Assembly: GCA_000507305.1 (NCBI GenBank)
Contig: DF241183.1
Location: 22,709 to 86,708, forward strand
DNA: 64,000 nt
Direction of reading: 5' to 3'
DNA from: Breviolum minutum Mf 1.05b.01
Taxonomy: Eukaryota > Sar > Dinophyceae > Suessiales > Symbiodiniaceae
Made by a program: the position numbers and the translations under genes. Positions 1 through 12,070 of the stretch are shown piece after piece; the stretch's first letter is position 1; every line of letters begins with the position of its first letter. The notes below the pieces were generated by a model. That model worked only from the letters and a program-made list of their open reading frames with translations, searched no databases and was not told where the DNA came from.

Positions 1-524
1 GCTCTCTTGACAGCTCCCTGCAGCTGAGCGAAAGGAATGCAAACAGCGTCCAAGAGGAAGAAACATCAAACAACGAAGGACACGGATCCGAAGGGCAAAT
101 CATTCATAATCTCACAGTGTATCCATATATCTGTGCATAATAGTTGTTTCGTGCATATTGAGCAGTGCAAAAAAAAATGCTGCTAACTAAATTTCAAAAG
201 AATATCTTGTTGACCTTCTCCCAAATGCCTTACAAGCATCCAACATCCCCAAAAACCATTTCGAACAACATAAGGTATCAAATTTGGAAGATCAATGAGC
301 ACCCAGGCACACGCACAGGGTCCGAGGTCAACTTCTCTGACACTGACGTTGGTGCTAAGAAGCTGTCTGCTTGGCGCACCGGTACCAATGGGTGAAAGTC
401 AACTGGAACCACTGCCATGACTGCCGAATGTCACGTCAAGGTGATGGACTTGGAAGCTTTGTTGAGAAAATAAACTGCAAAATAGAGTGTCCTTTTTGAA
501 TTCTTGGAACGTGATATATAAGCT

Positions 525-582
525 TAAGCGTTGCTATTGTTGTTTCACAAACTTCTTGGTCTCGGACCACAACTGCATTATC
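525..582 (-). CDS. Exon fragment, unknown protein
   Basis: Read on the minus strand, an open segment follows an acceptor-like CTCAAG and begins DNAVVVRDQEVCETT. Its codons favour purine at position one, as in the better supported exons nearby. The 3' limit is not certain. I do not recognise the protein. It is probably a downstream exon of the gene at 1481-2854. A second open stretch, 281-410 on the minus strand (PLVPVRQADSF), may belong to the same gene, but I see no splice sites that fix it. Confidence 0.3.
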
Positions 583-594
583 CTTGAGCCAAAA
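583..594 (-). other. Possible relict spliced-leader 3' end
   Basis: The minus strand reads TTTTGGCTCAAG, identical to the last 12 nt of the dinoflagellate spliced leader as I recall it. The bases further upstream match poorly. It lies directly before the open segment at 525-582, so it could equally be an ordinary CAAG|G splice acceptor. A chance 12-mer match in both strands of a 64-kb window is expected under 1% of the time. Confidence 0.3.
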
Positions 595-1480
595 GCTCAG
601 GAGACGGAAACGCATCGCTTTGCCGAAAGCTTTTATATTCCTGTTGTCTGACAATATTTTCTGTTACTATTACAGAGGCACAAACGCAACTCAGCCTGAA
701 ACAAAACTTTCACATCAAAAGGTGCCCGTACCTGTGTCTATCTTGGCGACGCACCAGACTGTACCATCCTCGTTCAGTTGGAAATAGACACTAACAGCAA
801 TGCTTTCCACCACAAAAGTTGGAGAGACATAACCTGAGTGGAAATGAAAGGAAATGACCAAACACCCTTTGATTGTTAAATAGACCGAAGGTTTACTTTA
901 AAGATATTCGGCTCAAGATTCATCGTTGTCCCTGTGGATAGTAGTTCATGATATTTCATGGTCAATTCTATTTAAGCTGGGTTGCCAACTGCTAGTGTGT
1001 CGGGGTGGTGGGAAGTATCCTAAAAATGCTAGAGAACAAATAAGGCTTGTTCAACCTCAATTGAGCAGTTTAGTGCGTTTAGTGAACCTGCAACACTGAA
1101 TCGGGGATTCAAGCAATGCGGAAGCAAGGGTGATTATCACCAAATACACTCATCATAACTAACATCCAGGGAGGGCATCAAATTCAGAGTTTTGTTCCTA
1201 TAAATGTCTACCTTAAAATACAATGCCCCACTTCTGCTGAGGTCTAAGTTGTTCCCCATTTCGAACCATGAAAAACAAATACAAAAAACGCCTTTTCGGT
1301 GACCACCTGCTGAACCTTTAAGGGAAGCAAACCTGATGATATCCTGGCTGTCTCAATTTTCACCTTGAACAATGGTCAAATCATGTCAAATCTCATCTGC
1401 TGAAGTAGAAAAATTTGTATGCAAATTCCAATCCAAATCGGTTCATCTTCAATCTTCACACCAAATCTCCAGACCAACAC

Positions 1481-2854
1481 CTGAACCGAGAAACTGAAGG
1501 TAGGGGCAGTGTAGTCACCCCCCGATGCGGTGGCCAAGGTCAATTTGGTGCCGGCCACCTTTGTCGTTTTTCCCGAAAAGGAGTTGCAGCTACGGATAGG
1601 AAGAGTAAGGTGTTGCTTCGTGAAGATCTGTGAAACGGATCCTCTAAAGCATTCTGTTAATATAGAGGAAATGATAAATATTCAAATCGGTAGTTCATAG
1701 TTGCAACGTTGTATCTGCAGAAACTTGGGATTTCAATGGATGGCAAGAATTGAACAACAGGGGCAAACAGTATTGATAGTAGAAAACTCCACCACATGTG
1801 GGATGTGTATCTGTGGGATGTGTATCAAACCTCGAACCAATGGAATTATTCGTGAAGGATTTCATCCATTTTCAGGCATTAGGGGTCGTTCGTGTCGTTT
1901 TCTTTTCAAGTTGAAATGCCTGACAACCTATTGTCTAGCAAACTTTTGGGGTGTGACAGCCATCCAAAACAACATGACTGCATGCTAATTGTGCCGTTGG
2001 AAAATGGTGTTGACGTAGTTGTAGAATTGGCGCATTTATATAGTCTTCCCGCCAGGCTGCATCTATGTCTCACAACATGGACATCTGGGATCAAAGGGAA
2101 CTAACATATCCCACCAATAACTCATCTTCACAACTGTCTTTAGATAAGACATCGTTGCCCTCACCCGTAGCTCTGCGTACTCCTGCTCCCTAGCACTCAA
2201 GAATTTAGGTTCTCTTTCCTTCACACTCTCCGTACCCTTTGTGCCTGCCGGCATGGCCTCTACCACATTGGCAGTGTCCCTCCTGATCTTACTCGCCTCG
2301 TGTTAGTTCTTAGGAGGGTAATGCCAACAAACAAGTTTGATGTTCAGTATAAAATGCAACTTGTTTCATCAACTGCAAATGGGTAACGCGCAAGGTAACT
2401 CCCCAACTCTAGTGTGCCTGTGCCAAAGTGAAGCCATTCAGGAACAAATCTTCAGCATAGCCTCAGTCATTTCAGGAACGAAAGTCAAGAGGCGTACAGA
2501 TGCCAATATTTCTTACAGCAGTTCACAGGAAACAACACCATGCTGTTCTATCATATGGCTGCCATCATAGATGATAACTGCAATCATGTATCAGTTTTGA
2601 TATCGTGAGATACTGCACTCGATGTCTGTATGAGCACCAATCAGGAAAAGATATCATGAACGACTGTTGATGGAAGAAATCCTGTACCACCTGGGATGTA
2701 TGAAACCTTGTAAATAACGGGATAAGTCACCAACCTCAACTGGTGATCACCGGATTTCTTCCACCAGTATTGCTATCCACTTACAATCTCTGGGAGCGAC
2801 TTCTGCAGCTCAACGGGGCTCCCGACAGAACGCCCACCACAAGATTCACATAAC
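1481..2854 (-). CDS. Multi-exon unknown protein (partial)
   Basis: Three exons join in consistent phase, in transcription order 2854-2785 (23 codons, with a CESC pair), 2296-2165 (44 codons, charged: EREPKFLSAREQEYAELR) and 1558-1481 (26 codons: VAGTKLTLATASGGDY). Donors are GTAAGTGG, GTGAGGGC and GTGTTGG. Acceptors are CCAG|G, CGAG|G and AAAG|G. The first exon needs one base from an upstream exon. A short ATG-led segment near 3040-3090 (MINEDLGDPKNFF) might supply the start but the join is not shown. The gene probably continues left through 525-582 and perhaps out of the window. The stop of the upstream gene at 3120 limits its 5' end. No family recognised. Confidence 0.55.
2668..2766. repeat. 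Short palindromic element, family A copy 1
   Basis: About 99 bp bounded by inverted ends GATGGAAGAAATCC and GGATTTCTTCCACC. The interior carries CCTTGTAAATAACGGGATAAG and CAACTGGTG. A second copy lies at 21981-22060. Size and termini suit a MITE-like non-autonomous element. No coding capacity. Confidence 0.65.
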
Positions 2855-3119
2855 CTGGTAGCTACAGAATCTATGCAACATCTGAAAAGTGAGATTTGAT
2901 GTGCATAAGACTTGATCATTTGGTTGTTTGATGTTCTTCCTTAGAGAATGGTTCAAACTGCAAAATACAAACCACACATGAGAACCGTCCAAATTTAGGA
3001 TGAACTCAAAGCATCTTGGAGTCGAAAACAACTACCTTCTACTGCTGGAAGCCTGCAGCTTTCAGAGTTGGTGAAAAAAGTTCTTCGGATCCCCAAGGTC
3101 CTCATTGATCATGCATGAT

Positions 3120-5662
3120 TCATGATGATAGCATCTTCCTATAACTTGCCCAAACTATAGCCATGTACACAAGCAGTATAAATTCAGCCACAATTCCAAA
3201 CACATGGGCACAATTAGACGTGACCAGCCAACGACCCAGGAACTGAACGCTGAGACGGTGGCAGAGTCATATCCCACCAGTCCACTACCTGTGGTCATCC
3301 TCGGTGCCCCAGGCACCCAAATCTGGGGCTTCAGTTGCAAGAGAACTTCTTGTTGGTATACGACTACAGCAAAAGAAACACTGAAATATAATATCAGTGT
3401 GCAGTTATATTACGTTTTTTATCACAATGACAATAACACGTTGTAAACCACGTTGTAGTTTCAAGGCCAAAGCCTAAAACTGTACATAATGTTTGTTTCC
3501 TGAAATGTTTTTGGCAATACGGGCCGAGATACACAAATGCAGGAACTCCTATACGCAAGTATGCACTTCCCAGAAGGAAGAGGTCTACCAATGGTTCAAC
3601 ATAAATATTTCAAAATATAAAATGATATGATATATGAACTATTCGATCCATTGGGGAATTCGTCTTAACATCTGGACTGAGGATGGTCGATTCCAATCCA
3701 GTCTGCCAATGGCCAAGCTTCTGAAAGATGCTTGGGGTGTAGCTCGTTGCAGTTTCCAAAGCACCACAGTAGATCCTTCCATCTTCATTGATACGTACCT
3801 CAGGTAAAGCCTCTTGTGCCGACTTGAATCCATAGAGATACACATAATATATGTATATATCTATATATCGTATTGTCTAGATTGCTGGGAGTAGCAAACT
3901 TGAAAAAAGTTGTCGTTATCAAAGCAGACTCACTTCGATGTAAATACAGGTTGCATATTCTGAACATGCTGGATTTATCATAGAACCCATGAAGCCTGAG
4001 CATTCTGCTTTGCGAGAACCACACGCTTAAAACGTGGTATACGAGTCTGGATTGGCCAAGATGCAGTCATTAAAATGTGGAATAGCTTTGCGGAAAACGA
4101 ACCGCCTGCTGTCGTGAGGTTCATTGCGCACAAAAGTGCGTTCAAAAGCAAGTGCATCGTGTTTGGGTACCGGCTTTGAAACCACCTCCGAAAGGTCTGT
4201 GTAAGGCGGCCCCTGTTGATTGCATATATCTTCTGTAGCGTCACCTGTCCTTCTGTAGCGTTTGCCTTGCTCTTCTTCAGCATCTTGCCCTGCCTCTTCT
4301 CTGTTGATCTCCTCGTCAGTTCTTGCGGTTTCACTTGCTACGGGCCTTTCCGCACCAGCTGGCCAGGTCACTTCGACGTCACGCTCTGACACATGTGGGT
4401 GGTGGTGGTGGGTGGGTGGTGGTGGTGTGGGTGTGGGTGGGTGGGTGGCGAGGCTTTGGCGAAGGCTGCGGCTCCGCAGGCGAAGAGCGACTCCCTCCGG
4501 CTTGAGGGTCATCGCGTTGAGCGCCTTCAATTTGAACGCCTCGCGTTCAGCCGGATCAGCTTGGAGGCCCACCGTATCTGCAGATCATCAGTCTAGAGGT
4601 GCCGGAGCGCAATAGATGCAATAGGGTGTGTGGTAGCGGCACCCCTTTTCGCTGTCTCCAGCTTCTGTCCAAAACCGTCGCCTTGCCCAGTCCTGCACCC
4701 AAATCCTGGTTGCCTACCACATGTCCCACAACCTAGCGTGGGGTTGGGGGTGCGTTGGTGGGGCGCGAAGTTGCGCGAAGTGGGTCGGCATTTTGTCCCA
4801 ACGGCCTAGCAAGTGCGGGCACTGGAGGAAGCACCACACCAGCTGCTTCCACTTCACTGCCACCCGTGATGCAAAGACGCATTACCACCGCAGAGGCCAC
4901 ACGAAGTCATGGCGAGCCCAGGCAGGTGCCCTGCGTAGAGTCTGATTCCACAACCATTCGGTTGACTGGCATCCGCACTTTCTACGGCGCACTTCCACGG
5001 CGCACTTCTGTGATCATCGCCTTCATAGTTACTCGTTGGATGAAGGCTTGAGCATCTTCAATCTGCAGCCTGAGTGGATCAAAAACTGCCATTAAGGAAG
5101 CATGGGTCTTCTGTGCCCCGTTCTGTGTTGGAGTGGCATGTTATGGCAATACTCTTCACAAAGGTACAGTATCAGCATTGGCCAAATTATGATATTTCAC
5201 CAACCGAGATTTCCCTGAAATAAGAGGATTTCCCTTCCTCGGCTACTTTTTGGGGACCAAATGCTAAGATTATTGTGGTGGGTCATGGTGGGACATTGAT
5301 TCTCCCTGGGGGTCCTGTCCAAATATATGTTGACAGTACCTACAGGCACCAGTTTCGGAGGTACGTTGCTGACACTACAGGTACATGTATTTTTGTTTGT
5401 TGTAGTTCTGGTATCCAAAACAATCCCATCTGATTTCCACTGCTTGGGAAGTTGGGAAGTGCTTCCGAGCAACACCAGTGCAGTTGTGTCTGCCAACACA
5501 CCAGAAAGCAACGCTGCCACAGGCACTGCCCAGCCGGCCATGAGCCACCAATCGTGTGGCGATTTGATATAAGGGTCCACTACTACCAGATGGAAATATT
5601 CCAACATATTCCAACTGGCTTGGGGCGACTTTTTCAGATTTTGCACTCACAGACTCACCCAT
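3120..5662 (-). CDS. Membrane protein exon cluster with a C-terminal helix
   Basis: The last exon is 3120-3249 (43 codons with TGA). It encodes a hydrophobic helix, CAHVFGIVAEFILLVYMAIVW, cut here to its core FGIVAEFILLVYMAI, then a basic tail YRKML. The exon before it ends at 3289 (APDLGAWGTEDDH) and joins in phase across a 39-nt intron. Going upstream: 3510-3590, hydrophobic (YLRIGVPAFVYLGPY); 3640-3845 (EALPEVRINEDGRIYCGALE, two frames open); 4090-4580, with Pro/His-rich low complexity coded by the GGTGG run at 4393-4447 and an acidic stretch; 4750-5010, Arg/Cys-rich; 5450-5560 (WWLMAGWAVPVAALLSGV, a likely membrane span). A possible start is ATG at 5662. Internal joins are not all resolved and the cluster may be two genes. 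Family unknown. Confidence 0.45.
4393..4447. repeat. GGTGG/GTGGG low-complexity run
   Basis: A purine-pyrimidine run of GTGGGTGGTGG type. Read on the minus strand inside the open exon at 4090-4580 it encodes alternating Pro and His. It is probably a tolerated linker in that protein. Confidence 0.7.
5179..5260. repeat. Dispersed repeat, family F copy 1
   Basis: Shares GGCCAAAT...ATTTCACCAACC, then AGATTTCCCTGAAA, with 55346-55420. The pair is in the same orientation. Ends are not defined by a clear inverted repeat. Confidence 0.55.
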
Positions 5663-6720
5663 TTAAGCCCACATAAGATACATGATGATACATGATCTTC
5701 ATTGCAAGAAGATTCAATCTTTGGATGTGCTAGCCAATTTGGAAATCAAACTAATTGAAACCACGTTGAAACACATCTCATGTCAATCCAAAAAAATCCT
5801 GCAGGAACATGAAGCTCCAAACGAGTCTCTCAAGGTATGGAAGGTTCAGATCCAAGTAAGTTGGTGTTGGTGGCTGTTCTCCTCCAATTTCTCCAAACAT
5901 ATCACTTTTGAGACATAGAGAAATTGAATGAAATTGAATTGTATGTAAAATGGCCCTTTAATAAACCTGTAAAGTGGATTACTTCTCCAATCATTTCAGG
6001 CTTACAGATTTACAAATTTTATCAGCTCTGAAACTGCCCCGGAAAGATCAACTCTATGGCATCTCTGGAAGTTTCCTCAAATGTAGGTGCAAACTTTTCA
6101 TAGTACCTTTCATTATTCACCATCCAAGAATTTGCACTTATCCGTAATCCTTAATTTCCAAGAAAACAACTGATATTTACAGTAGATGCTGGGATTATTC
6201 AACAGCCGATGCCGGTGTCTTTGTCCAATATTTAGGCTAACTCCAGTGATACAGCCCTAAAATTGAGCATGGAACCAACAAATGCTGAGTTCTAAAAGCA
6301 ATCTGCTTTTCCAAAGTTCAGGGCTGTTTGCTCATGATTTTGTCACAGAGTTTGCTACAGTAATGTCCCTTCGAACAATTTTAAGCCCCTGGAAAGGATG
6401 TTTAAAATCTCCCAAACGTCAAGTGTAGGGCATGTTGCCATGGCATGTTTTTTCTTGGATTCACTGCTTCAGCCGCCTTTCACCTTTACAGCTCCATTGT
6501 CTCTGCAAGGCAACATTCACCCTGTCCACGAATTGAATTATTGGAAAACATTCAACGGGACGTCTGTAGACGCACTGGAAATTGCACTGGGCACTTGCAA
6601 CCGACAGGCCCCACTACCCCTAAGCTCTGAATTCTGGACCCGCGTTCATTGCCGAACCATTCTAACTCAGACCGTTTTCGTTGGGTACCCACAGTGCATC
6701 ACTGGCCCTAAACGTCCCCG

Positions 6721-7162
6721 TCAATTCTCAACTGCTGGACTTTCCTCAGCAGTGCCACCTGGCATGTCTGAAACTCTTGCAGTGAATTCCCCGCCATAGT
6801 GTCCCAGGGCCCCAAGGATATCCACCAAAACTCGAGACATGGTGACATACTGAGTTTTATGTACATCTGAAGGCGTTGGTACGATTCGAACATATATAAA
6901 TCATCAAGCTTGAGGACAGTTCCATAATCAAATAATCATACTTAGTCTATTGCTAATCAAACTATACTCCCTTCAACCTACTCCAAACAACCAACAAATC
7001 AACAGCCCTTTCAGGATGATTTGTAGAACACCCAAAAAAAGAAAACAAAATGTGGAAGATGGCGCGTTTATAAGATAAAAACCTGCAGGTTGAACTTTGG
7101 TGACCATAAAGCTCGGTGCCTTCTGCCTCTTGTTTGGCCTTCTCCTGAGCATTCCTGGCCAT
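6721..7162 (-). CDS. Small two-exon gene, 55 aa, unknown
   Basis: Exon 1 is 7162-7105, starting at ATG (MARNAQEKAKQEAEG), with donor TATG|GTCACC. Exon 2 is 6830-6721 after acceptor CTCGAG, ending in TGA. Phase 1 matches on both sides and the total is 168 nt, exactly 56 codons. The N-terminus is charged and helical. The second part (LVDILGALGHYGGEF) is followed by an acidic Ser/Pro tail (GGTAEESPAVEN). The start is constrained because the gene upstream ends at 7431. A competing frame in exon 2 (NSLQEFQTCQVALLRK) is also open but has weaker codon bias. No family recognised. Confidence 0.5.
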
Positions 7163-7430
7163 GTTGACCCATCAACAAGTCGAATTGAAACAGCAGTGAC
7201 TTCCCAGTGGCGAGTGACCGTGCCCTCAATTTGGGCAATCAAAATGAAATTTGAAACTCTGGACCACAAACAACATAGAAACGTTGAAATGTCACATAGA
7301 AATAAATATTGTCATGTCATGTCAATCACGTTATCCACACTTTAGATTCATGTAAAACGCCAATACAACAAACATCAACAAATCACACCAATATCCAAAC
7401 TCCTGTCGCCGTATCCAAAATGAGCCAGGG

Positions 7431-10400
7431 CTACGTCATGGCTTCCACGAACCATTGAGGAGGACCCCGCTGCTTCAGCTTCTCAAAGGCATCATCCATT
7501 GGAGAGTTCGTCTCGGCCTTGTTGGTTTGAACGGGCTTCAAGTTCGAACCACTTCAACTGAACTGTGTGCTTTGACATGAAATGACTGTTTCTTATTGTT
7601 TTTTTTGGGGAGGACATTGTTTTGCATGTGTATTATAAAGAATTGCAAGCAGTCATCAATCATGAGACTATGTTTCAAAGTAAATTTGTGATGATTTTTG
7701 GCAAACAATAACTGCATAAGGGTTATGCCGCTAAGGAATGGGAGACCAAAAAACCAAGCCGAGTGCTGTGAAAATGGATAGATCTATGATAGATTTTTTT
7801 CGAATGTTTCATGTTTGCTCAATCGGGTCTTTCCCAAAATCGGTTCATGCATTTCAAAGTGCGGCCGGTCGCTCTGCTGCGACCAAAGGCCTGCATTTGT
7901 TCCATGTCGAGACCGCCTTCATCGATGTATTGGCATGCCTACGGGGCGCAATCCGCACAACTTCACGCATCTCGCATACACGCAACATCGAGCAACACAC
8001 TTCAGAATCTTCAGAAGTCATAAGGTTTGATTCTTTAAAGTGCATAATGCAGTGCATATCTCATATATCAGCAACAAGTCGTGACTTACTTTAAATCATG
8101 ACACACGCACGCTAACACTAACAAACTAGGACGGTGACGCAAGCTGACAAGCAACAGAACAACCACTGTCATAAGCGAACCCTGGCACGCCTCTTTCCTG
8201 GACCATTGGCGCTCCTTCATGAGCCTCACCACTTGCGCCTTCAAAACAAAATTGGAGCAAGAGAGCTAAGCGTGATTACATACGATTACATGGTGTAATC
8301 GAGGTCAGAATCAGAATAAGACATTTCAAATCACTTCAAATCAACACACCTCTTCAGGTTGATGAGATCATTCTACCTCCATTAGCCTTTCAGGCCCTCC
8401 AAAAACTGTCTCATCGAAACAGCCTCCAGATCATCGACTTTTGTGCTTGTGGGCTCTGGCGCCTTGTGGCGAGTTGCGAGTTGGACATCTTGGATAATTA
8501 AATATGTAGATTCAATGGCAAACATCTTGGATGCCATGAATAAATCAATATGACGAAAGATGTAGTATGAGCAAAACATAGATGAGTTTCAACATGTCCT
8601 CACTCGGAAAACCAATGGTTATGTCAAATGTATAAAAGTGATGTGTCTTGAATCTATGCTGCTGATTCTACAGCATTTTAGTCTGCCCAAGCTCGGAATC
8701 CCTGTCGGCTACACTTCAACGGGTAGGCTAGATCTGCTGCTACTATGATATCAACTTTGATCACTTGATCATAATTCATTGATCGTAAATCCAGCACTAT
8801 CCAAATCTATATGAGCTCATATATACTATGTAAATCTGTGATGATCTATGTAAAATCTAAGCAAATATGTTTTTAGTACTCGAAATCTCCTGAATGTCTG
8901 GGTGCTTAGAATCTCCATACCATCAACATCCATCAGCACCTTCTCTCTGTGTTCGTCCTCAGGTGCTTTAGGCAGCAGGTCATACCTCAAGCTTGATCCC
9001 TCAACGTCAACTGGTAGTATCTCTTAGTGGAGAAAATCCTGCAACACACTGAGATTTAATTGAATTTAGCATGCTTTAAGCCTACAGGATCTTGTCCATC
9101 AAATTTGCACTAGAATTCTGGATGCCTGGATGACTCTCTGAATATCTGTGAAAGTTTCTTGCCTGTGCATTTTAAGTGAAGTGTCCCAGGCCCCTGATTA
9201 CCTGAATACAAGCACAAACTTAGACCAAAAACACTACGAAGAAACCAAGCTACCGTTTCCCCAACTTTTGAATAGAATAGAGGGTGGCCAATTTCGTAGA
9301 ACATTCCTTCACATCGAGATAATCTGTGTGGCTGATGATTCAGAACAATCTGAAGAAAAGTAGGTGATAGTAGGTGTTTGTGAAAAGGAAACTAGATAGT
9401 CAGTCAGTCTCGTTTTGAGACCATTTTCCATTTTGCGTTGTGGACAATGTACAACAGTAGACGAAGCTATTCCTGTACTTCTGCAACCGGGTGCCACGCT
9501 CACCAGCTGACCACCAAGCAAGCACCTGGCGGCTGACAGGAAGTTCCCCGTTGCTCCATACAGCACCAGTCTCCAAGGTTTACACCACAGCAAACAGTCT
9601 GTGACAATGATTCAGTCTATCACAGAAGCGATATGCGATAATTGATTGAAAGCCTCAGTTAGGTTCAAATAGAATATTTGAAACTGTATGAATGAAAATC
9701 ACAAAAAAACAGCCCAGCTCCCCATTTATCATCTCCCAAACTCTTGCCATGTCCTACCTGTCTCTGCAATGGTGCTGGAAAAAGGCCACTTGCCACTCCC
9801 TGCGCAACCGGACCAAGCAGTGACAGCAACGTCAGAGTGAAATCATGTAAAATCACATGATTGTTGCGCCTCTTCTCTGCGTTTTCAATCGTTTTGATGC
9901 TTATTTGACACTTGGTTTACCCATTGCCGATTCCATCAACCTGCCTGGATTCCCATTTTTTTACTAGACGAACTAGAAGGGTTCATTTCATAGCAAACTG
10001 GTGATTCACACCAACGTTATTGGAATGCTATTGACCTGTACCGAAGTCTTCCGGAAATCTGGCATTTTATATATTTTTGGTATCTGGTCATCTGGAGGTT
10101 TCGAACCTCTTTGAGAAGTTGTTGCCCTGATTTCAGCTCTCCCTTCTTGGCGAGCTCCGATGCCTCGGTAAGGCCGCAAACGACATTGACCCCGGGTGCC
10201 TTCGGAATTGGAAGTGAGAGAAAACACGCGAATTTGTACATTATGTCCAAAAATGTCCAAAACTCGATCTCATCTATAGCAAAGGCAAATGAAGCATCCT
10301 TGATACTTTGCTTCTTGGTAGGATTAAGCTTCCATTGACCTTGTTTTAATTTGCAAACAACTTTCAAGCTTTGACTATGGCCAACCTTCGGAAAATGTAA

Positions 10401-11174
10401 GCACGCGAAGCAACATGAAGCACTACATATTATAGAACAGCAAAACACGCGTTGTTCATGCACTTGAAGCAAATCACAAGGTGTCCAACCACAACTACTG
10501 CGACCCCGAGCTAACTGAATGAAAAACGACAGGTCTTAGCCTAGGGACTACCCTGTAGTGATTGGTGTATCTGATCATTCTTCTTTCCCTGCGAGCCACG
10601 AACCATTTTGGGGGCCGCAACCTCTGTCAGGCGTCGTTGGGCCACTTCGTCCTGTCAAAGGTCACTGTAGCTGGTAGTACTGCTCCTCTTCATGAACGAC
10701 ATCTTGCACCATTTGGAATGGATGAAAGAAATGTAATGAGATATTATGTATAGATGTATATATATATATACATATACAAATATATATTCACCATACCAGT
10801 ACCATACCAACTGGAGAGCCGGGATTTGTCCATCCACAGTGTTGTCACATGCTGGTGTACAATGTACACTTCTTATTGAAAATAGTAGGCTGCTCCAAAG
10901 GTGATGTAAGACATTGCATAAAGCCGGCCATCCAGCATCTAACATCTCAACTGTTGGGGTTCTCCATGATCAAATCCTCATCCATACAAGGTGGGCCCCT
11001 ACCAGTTATAAATGGGGTTATAACTCCACTTATAGGGATTATAGCTTCAGATACCCATTTAAAAGGCCATTCATGGGGGCCCCATAACCCCATTTGTGAA
11101 TGGTAGGGGCTATGAACCAACCGTTTCCCAACATCCTTCGGTAGCTGCAACTTTGGCAACTTACTGGATCCCAT
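7431..11174 (-). CDS. Complete 10-exon gene, 232 aa, unknown function
   Basis: Exons in transcription order: 11174-11118, 10651-10604, 10199-10107, 9799-9758, 9570-9463, 9020-8940, 8462-8387, 8231-8191, 7938-7891, 7535-7431. They sum to 699 nt, 233 codons with TAG, and all phases agree. ATG gives MGSSKLPKLQLPKDVGKRL. The acceptor-like TTTTTTTTGGTAAAAG just before it may be a trans-splice site. Donors include repeated GTTC types (GTTCATAG, GTTCGTGG, GTTCGAAA) and three GC donors (8387, 8191, 7891). The middle has a Trp-rich patch (VLAWWSAGERGTRLQKY), and the C-terminus is charged (MDDAFEKLKQRGPP). It looks soluble with no signal peptide. The last three joins are the least certain. No domain recognised. 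Confidence 0.6.
10995..11110. repeat. Short palindromic element, family B
   Basis: Inverted ends: CCCCTACCAGTTATAAATGG at the left, and the reverse complement of ATTTGTGAATGGTAGGGGC at the right. The element is about 115 bp, MITE-like, and sits 7 bp inside the first intron of the gene at 7431-11174. Confidence 0.65.
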
Positions 11175-12070
11175 GGCTTTTACCAAAAAAAATCAGCTGA
11201 CAGGTTAAAGTTGAGGGCGGCTAAGTGGTGTTGTTTCACATCCTTTTGTTTTCAAGGAGCTTACCAGGTTGGAAGTTGTACATTCGGATTGAAGTTCGGC
11301 CGTAAATGATCATGTACAGTTCTATACTGGAGCCTCTATATTCTCTAACAACAGCTAGAACTATTCACTGACCAATCATAGAAATTGGGACTTCAAAGAC
11401 AAGTCACGTGTATTCACCTGTCAACTTTATGGCTCTGCATGGGAAGTTTTTCACATCACCAAATGGCTAGCTGAGACGGAAACACTGTTGATTGCTCTGT
11501 GCTTTGGATGGACACCTTGTAAGCAGCCATTAAAGTGGTATATATAATCGTATTGAAGGCAAATCATGCACTAGAAACAATGCATACAACACACCAACTT
11601 CCCCAATTCAACTTACCATGAGGTGTTTCAATTCAGGAATGACAGAGTAAATGATTTAACTTGGACAAATCATGGTTCCACGTTGAACAAGTATAAAAAT
11701 ACCGGGGCGTTGATGTAGCCAAAACAAGATAAATGTTTGTCTTAAAACAGAACTAGCAAACACAACATTGTGCATCTATCTACTTCAGTGCAAGTCATCA
11801 AATATGCAACATCAGCGTAACGCCGCAAGAAAAAAACAACTCACTCCGTGACAAACAAAGAGTATCGATTCATTCATAGTCTAAACTTCAGCGCTTGGAC
11901 GTTAATTGAAATTCACCAAGACAATGATCTTATGTATTCATTATATATTGTGCAGTAACAACAAATTGGTATTCCCTGAATCTTGTCCTCGCAAGATCTG
12001 TTTGGAGGTTCCAATCCCATCAACCAACCTACCGGGCTGTTTTGCTCTTCCGCCAAGCGAAGAAATCGGC
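11175..12070. other. Intergenic spacer, nothing recognised
   Basis: About 900 nt between the cyclophilin stop and the start of the next gene downstream. AT-rich, no exon-like open segment with splice sites on the minus strand, and no repeat that I could pair. Confidence 0.5.

Noticed and set aside
4090-5020. Possible retroelement gag-like segment
   Set aside because: GC-rich with Pro/His and Arg/Cys runs but no zinc knuckle, protease or reverse-transcriptase motif. Read as part of a host exon cluster.
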